From contig NC_134646.1 of assembly GCF_030463565.1 (NCBI RefSeq), positions 17,388,001-17,452,000 on the forward strand: 64,000 nt of DNA, read 5' to 3'. The stretch is from Pelecanus crispus. Lineage: Eukaryota > Chordata > Aves > Pelecaniformes > Pelecanidae. Each line of letters opens with the position of its first letter. Within the stretch, counting starts at the first letter, position 1. Under the pieces are notes generated by a model. That model worked only from the letters and a program-made list of their open reading frames with translations. It was not told the DNA's origin and searched no databases. Below, piece by piece: positions 59,601 through 64,000 of the stretch. The translations under genes were made by a program, and so were the position numbers.

Positions 59601-61048
59601 TATATTCTGTTATTATAAGACTTAGTTTTTCATTGCTTGAAACTTGCATACTAATTGTTTGGGTCAAAATTTTTCATGCTGGTCATCTTCCTTATGCCAA
59701 AGATGTGTTTTCTTACAAGAAAATATCAACAATCACTCATTCCCTTCCAAAAATAAGTCTACAAGTCCTATCAGGCTTTCACCTGAAATGTTCTTGCTCA
59801 GATACTAGAAGCAGGTACTTAAGAGTAGCATGGTACCTCTGGGATGCAACTTTCATTGCCTTGTGGAACTCCAAAGCAGGTCAAAGTACAATTACCTGGA
59901 AAATCATCAAATAAGTCATTAGTAATGTCTTTGGTTTTAGGGGCCAGAATCCCCAAGACACCATTTCCACTGAATCTCTCAGAGATTTCTTTTTAAAATT
60001 TTCTTTAAAAATTAAATGTTGCAGCTTTATTTTTTCACTGTTTGTTCATGTGGGTTTTTTCACTGTAACTCCTTTTTAAATTGCTGTATTTGGGGTTCTT
60101 AATCACAGATGACAGAGTAATAGGCATCTCACCATGTAAAGGTTTGTTATTTTACGTTTTCTATGGACAGTTATGTCTGGGAGGATCTGTTCACAACAAG
60201 CAAGGCTAAAATCTGTCTACTTTGTATTTTGCTAAGTGAACAACTGCATTCTTCAAAAAGTAGTTGCAATGGTCCAGTCCTGTTTGTCATGCCATCCTGT
60301 TTCAAGTGTATTACAGTATGTATGTACTTGAACATGTATGTACAGTGTTCACAACTGACTCTATATATGCCACAATTGCACATGGATTCACCTAAACTGT
60401 ACTTATTTGGGACTTTGCATCTTTCTCCCAAATAACAAAGACATTTCTCCTTCCTTAATTCAATTTATGAAGTGTGCTTAGATATGTTAAGCGTGTCTGG
60501 TTTCTGATACTGCAAAACCATAAAATTGTAAATTTTTGAAGCTGATTATATATTTTTTTCTTTAACTATATCTGTAACTGTAGCTGAATAAATTTTCCTT
60601 TAAGCTTTCCAAAAGGAATCAGCTTAGGGATGACAGAGCATGCGAAGTTTTGTCTACAAAATGTATAATTGCAGAATCATAGAAGTAAATAAAAATAGGG
60701 TTTTGCAAGGGAAGATGTAATTTTGAAGATAATTATGTACTCTCTACTCTAGCAAAATTCACACTGAAATGGACTTAACTGCTGTTTTACATGCCAAACT
60801 GGATTTTTGGAAGTCAGTGGAAGCTTTGCCTAAGTAAGCAGGGTACGGACCAGATACTTAAGAGGTGAGTCGATTTCTTCTTTCAGATGTTGTCTGAGTG
60901 TCTCGCAGAACTGAATTAACCATTTGACTCAAAATTCTGTTCTGAATTATGCAAAAGCAACTCCCAGCCAAATCCGCGGGAGTGCTCACATGCACCTGGG
61001 AGTGCTGGCTCAGAGAATAGGACCAAGCCTGTTGTGATAATCATCCCC

Positions 61049-61091
61049 TGATGTATAAACGCTCTATGTTTATTGATGTATAAACACTCTA
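61049..61091 (+). repeat. Tandem repeat, period 25 bp
   Basis: TGATGTATAAACGCTCTA at 61049 and TGATGTATAAACACTCTA at 61074, one difference in 18. Confidence 0.85.
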
Positions 61092-62070
61092 CAAATTAAC
61101 GGAAACAATCAAGTTCACTATTCCTGCCCCATGACTGGAATACCAGCTGTAGGACACTGGCTAGGAGTCTGAAATGACTAATGTGAACCTTTTTGCTGTA
61201 TTCTCTCTTTGCCACCTCCTATGGACTTTCTTCAAAATACATCAGAAGAAATTTCTTGTTACTTTAGCTTTGAACTACTTCAAGCACACACAGAACAAAC
61301 AACATTCCTACCTGGAACATGAAATGAGCTTATGTTAAACTCCAAGTAGCACAGGCATGAGAGGCAAGTGTAGGAGAAAAAAAGCAGTTATATAGAAAAG
61401 CTCCATTTTCAATGGCAGCTGATATTCTTGTTTCTAATGGAAGTTAGAGAATGCTAAAGTTTGACAAGGTCTAGCAGTGGATAACAGTCCAAAGAAACAC
61501 TACAGACTCGCCTGGATTCACTTCCTCTAGCCATGGTAACTAAGAGCTGAATTTGGCTCATGACTCCTCCAGTACCTTTTTTCTCCTGGGCAATGTGTGT
61601 CTAAATAATTTGTAGTTACAAAATATTTTGATGTGGTTGTAAGTAAATGTAAGTATGGTTTAACGTCTGGCAAAATCAAAGTATACTTGCATTAGAATAA
61701 GCACATCTAATTTATAAAACAATATTAGGAATCATATTGCTGGTAAAAGAAAACAATTTCTTAAACAGAGAAAAGCAAAGTGCTAAACCAGTGTAAGACA
61801 CAGAATTGAATTTCTTGTATTTGTAAGAAAACCAAGGAAAAATACTGCTGGGTTCATTCAGAGGCTAGTTTCTATATTGTAGGTATTTTGGAATTCTGTA
61901 GTGAAATCTCTCTTTGGGAATTGCACTAGTCTTCTGTCCAGCACTCAAAGTTTATTAAAGTTTTGTGGGAAAAAAGCTGTTTGGCAGCATCCCAGTCCAT
62001 AAGGGTCTGAGAACGATGTGCCAGAAAGACTCGGGAGGCCTGAAAAGCCACTTTAAAATATGGGAAAAGC

Positions 62071-62092
62071 TTTTTTTTTTTTTTTTTTTTTT
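62071..62092 (+). repeat. Poly-T run (22 T)
   Basis: An uninterrupted T tract. It could be the tail of a minus-strand retroposon, but the sequence to its right is not recognised. Confidence 0.9.
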
Positions 62093-63494
62093 GCAGAGGC
62101 CCAGTTCAGGGGGGTTCAGTCTGTTTCATGGATTTTTCTAAACTGCAGCACAAAAGCAAGCAATTTATTACAGGCACCCAAAAAGCCTCTAATATTATCA
62201 TGTTTAAACAACAGTACTGCTTTAGAAGGAAAGGTTTTGGTTTTATGGTTTTTCATGGTTATTGAAAAACTCTTTTTCTTCCCCACTAATAGCTAATAGC
62301 TATCCATTTGTACATATGTGGACATGTATTTAGTGTGAAGATTATCTTCCAGTCACATTACTGTTTACATGTTGGCAGGGATCAAAGTCTATTTTCACCT
62401 TCACAACTCTTCATGTTTCTTTATACCAACATTCCTCAAAAAGTGAAAACTCTGTTTTCACCATTTTGTTCCATGACGACTGCCTAGTCATATGCACAAG
62501 CTGCTACAAATGTTTTAGCTAAACAGATCCATGCAAGGATAAAAGCAAAATCATGCATGTATTCTGGAAAGAAAAGCCTATTTACTTTTCTTTTTCTCCT
62601 TTTTAGCAGTCTTTTCAGCCACATAACAGACCAACATGTCAGAGCATCTGAATTTAAATCACTATAAAATTCCTTTTAATTAATTGGTTTTAAAGTATTG
62701 AGGCAGGTACTGACTTGGCAGAAATAGCAGCTTTGACAAATCACAGCAGAAATGCATGAGTTTTAGGTATACTAGGTACTATACAGGAAACTTCTCAAAA
62801 AATTGCTCCTTCCATTAATACTTGGAGCCCAATTCTGATTTCATTAACATCACAACTATTTTTCCCTTTGCCTTCTGAAGGAAAAGATCAAGCGCAGGCT
62901 ATGTTTCTCACCTGGACATTTTAAGAACTGACCACAAGCATGGAGAGAAGTAGAGAAAGAAAGCAAGAGAGACAGGGAGAGAGATTCTGTTCGTTGTATC
63001 GTATCTGACAGATCCCTATTGCTGAACCTAGGACAGAGCTAGAAAAAGACAAAGCACTCCTAAGTATCACACCATCTGATTTTCATCTTCCTGGCCTGCA
63101 TAACTGAATCCAGAGTTTAGAGACTTTACACAGTGCATGAAGGGAAGTTTTTGCATTTGGTACACCCACAGAAGTCATCATGTTGTATAGGGAGCAGATG
63201 GATATAAGCAGGCCCTCGCTGAAGAGCACTGTACCCTAAGTTCTAGTCCCAACTCCTACAACTATTTTTGTACGTATCCAGGACTGAATATTTCTCTTTC
63301 TGTAAAATTTGACAACAGTTCCTCTTTCTTGCCAACGTGCCGAAACTGCAAGACTTAAACGCTGATGGTGAATAGTGAATATCTTCTTTGGAAAGTGAAA
63401 TTGAAGATGGGAGAATCCTTCCTACATTCTAAAAAGTCTGCTGCCTGCTGACTAAAGCATGGTCCAAAGGAGGGGTTGAGTCCTTTCAGACAGA

Positions 63495-63560
63495 CAAGGG
63501 AACTGAACCTGGATCTCATCCACATTTCTGTCCTAAGCACTGAGATACAGCCTGAAGGGA
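63495..63560 (-). mobile_element. tRNA-derived SINE head (fossil)
   Basis: On the minus strand the segment reads GTATCTCAGTGCTTAGGAC (63550 down to about 63531), close to a tRNA A-box region (TAGCTCAGTGGTTAGAGC), and about 20 bases later GATCCAGGTTCAGTTCCC (about 63514-63497), close to a B box (GGTTCRANNCC) with one core mismatch. Order and spacing fit a polymerase III promoter of a tRNA-derived SINE. The body would lie to the left. Confidence 0.55.
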
Positions 63561-64000
63561 AACAGATTTTTCCACTGTGGGGCCAGCTGTCGCTGCAGGG
63601 TCCTGGCCTACTATGCATTTTCAGGGCTCACCTACCAGACTGAACTCTCCAGGGAGACATGGAGAGGAATGCGGCATTTCTGGACACCTACTGGGCATTA
63701 GGCTGAGTTAATTACTAGGCTGCTCAGTCCCTATTAAGGCTTAAGTACCTTTGAGAGCATGAGTGAGTGCTGCTGGAGTACTTTATGCACCTCATAATAA
63801 AAAATGCCTGAGCTTCCAATCAAACTTAGGTACCTCCAGGGTTATGTGGCAGATGTGTAAACATGTTTAGGACTGCAGTTTTGACCCAGGGCATCTAAAT
63901 TCCACCTGAGTTGAGCATCAGGTGTTTACGTCCTTTTCTGGGCCTCATCCCAGATTAGAATCAACTGCTCAGAAATAATCATAATATCTGCATAATGCTG
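63561..64000. other. Intergenic DNA at the right edge, possible repeat continuation
   Basis: No gene. Several similar short phrases (GGGCATTAGGCTGA, TTAAGTACCTTTGAG, TTAGGTACCTCCAG, GGGCATCTAAATTCC) recur at roughly 40-90 base intervals, as in some old amniote repeats associated with the SINE head next door. Assignment is tentative. Confidence 0.35.

Larger units (their letters stand above)
59601..63490. other. Downstream intergenic DNA
   Basis: No gene supported. Visible items: a 25-bp-period tandem repeat at 61049-61091 (TGATGTATAAACRCTCTA twice), a 22-T run at 62071-62092, a purine-rich patch at 62949-62990 and a possible plus-strand MIR remnant at about 63235-63330 (TTCTAGTCCCAACTC ... 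TTTCTGTAAAATTTGAC). Confidence 0.5.

Noticed and set aside
62060-62296. Poly-T run as the tail of a processed pseudogene on the minus strand
   Set aside because: The sequence to the right shows no gene-like minus-strand frame and no target-site duplication that I could see.
1-64000. Prokaryotic-type features (operons, CRISPR arrays, ribosome binding sites), full-length endogenous retroviruses and tRNA or rRNA genes
   Set aside because: None seen; the window is vertebrate genomic DNA and no LTR pair or intact RNA gene could be recognised by eye.

Overview
The window is nuclear DNA from a bird. The evidence is a set of avian-type CR1 LINE copies with the (ATTCTATG)-type 3' tail, AT-rich non-coding DNA with one sharp CpG island, and a vertebrate gene with GT-AG introns. 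The species cannot be fixed from the sequence alone.

There is one protein-coding gene: EDNRA, the endothelin receptor type A, on the plus strand. The CpG-island promoter and non-coding exon 1 lie at about 15.2-15.56 kb. The start codon is at 18577 in exon 2, and coding exons 2 to 8 run to the stop at 46743-46745. The best poly(A) signal is at 47494. All seven coding exons could be placed to the base. They join in frame (intron phases 0, 2, 0, 0, 2, 0) to a complete 421-residue class A GPCR with signal peptide, DRY, CWFP and NPxxLY motifs and a palmitoylation-type cysteine cluster. No frameshift or stop interrupts it.

Layout: 1-15.15 kb is upstream intergenic DNA with three CR1 pieces; 15.15-15.72 kb is promoter, CpG island and exon 1, with two different pentanucleotide repeats on either side of the exon 1 donor; 15.56-46.6 kb is introns and exons, intron 2 (12.7 kb) being the largest; 46.7-47.5 kb is the 3' UTR with a (GTT)n tract; 47.5-64 kb is downstream intergenic DNA with a decayed C2H2 zinc-finger fragment, a cluster of old and younger CR1 copies at 57.3-59.6 kb, and a tRNA-derived SINE fossil at 63.5 kb.

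I found no sign of a new multi-gene system. The points most worth checking are a short upstream ORF that would be created by splicing exon 1 to exon 2, with a competing upstream donor that would remove it; a nearly perfect 118-bp duplication inside intron 4; a 180-codon open frame of unknown meaning in intron 4; the zinc-finger fossil; a movement of the ECL2 glycosylation site relative to human; and several ancient repeat fossils. Divergence figures and repeat family names are judged by eye, without database searches.
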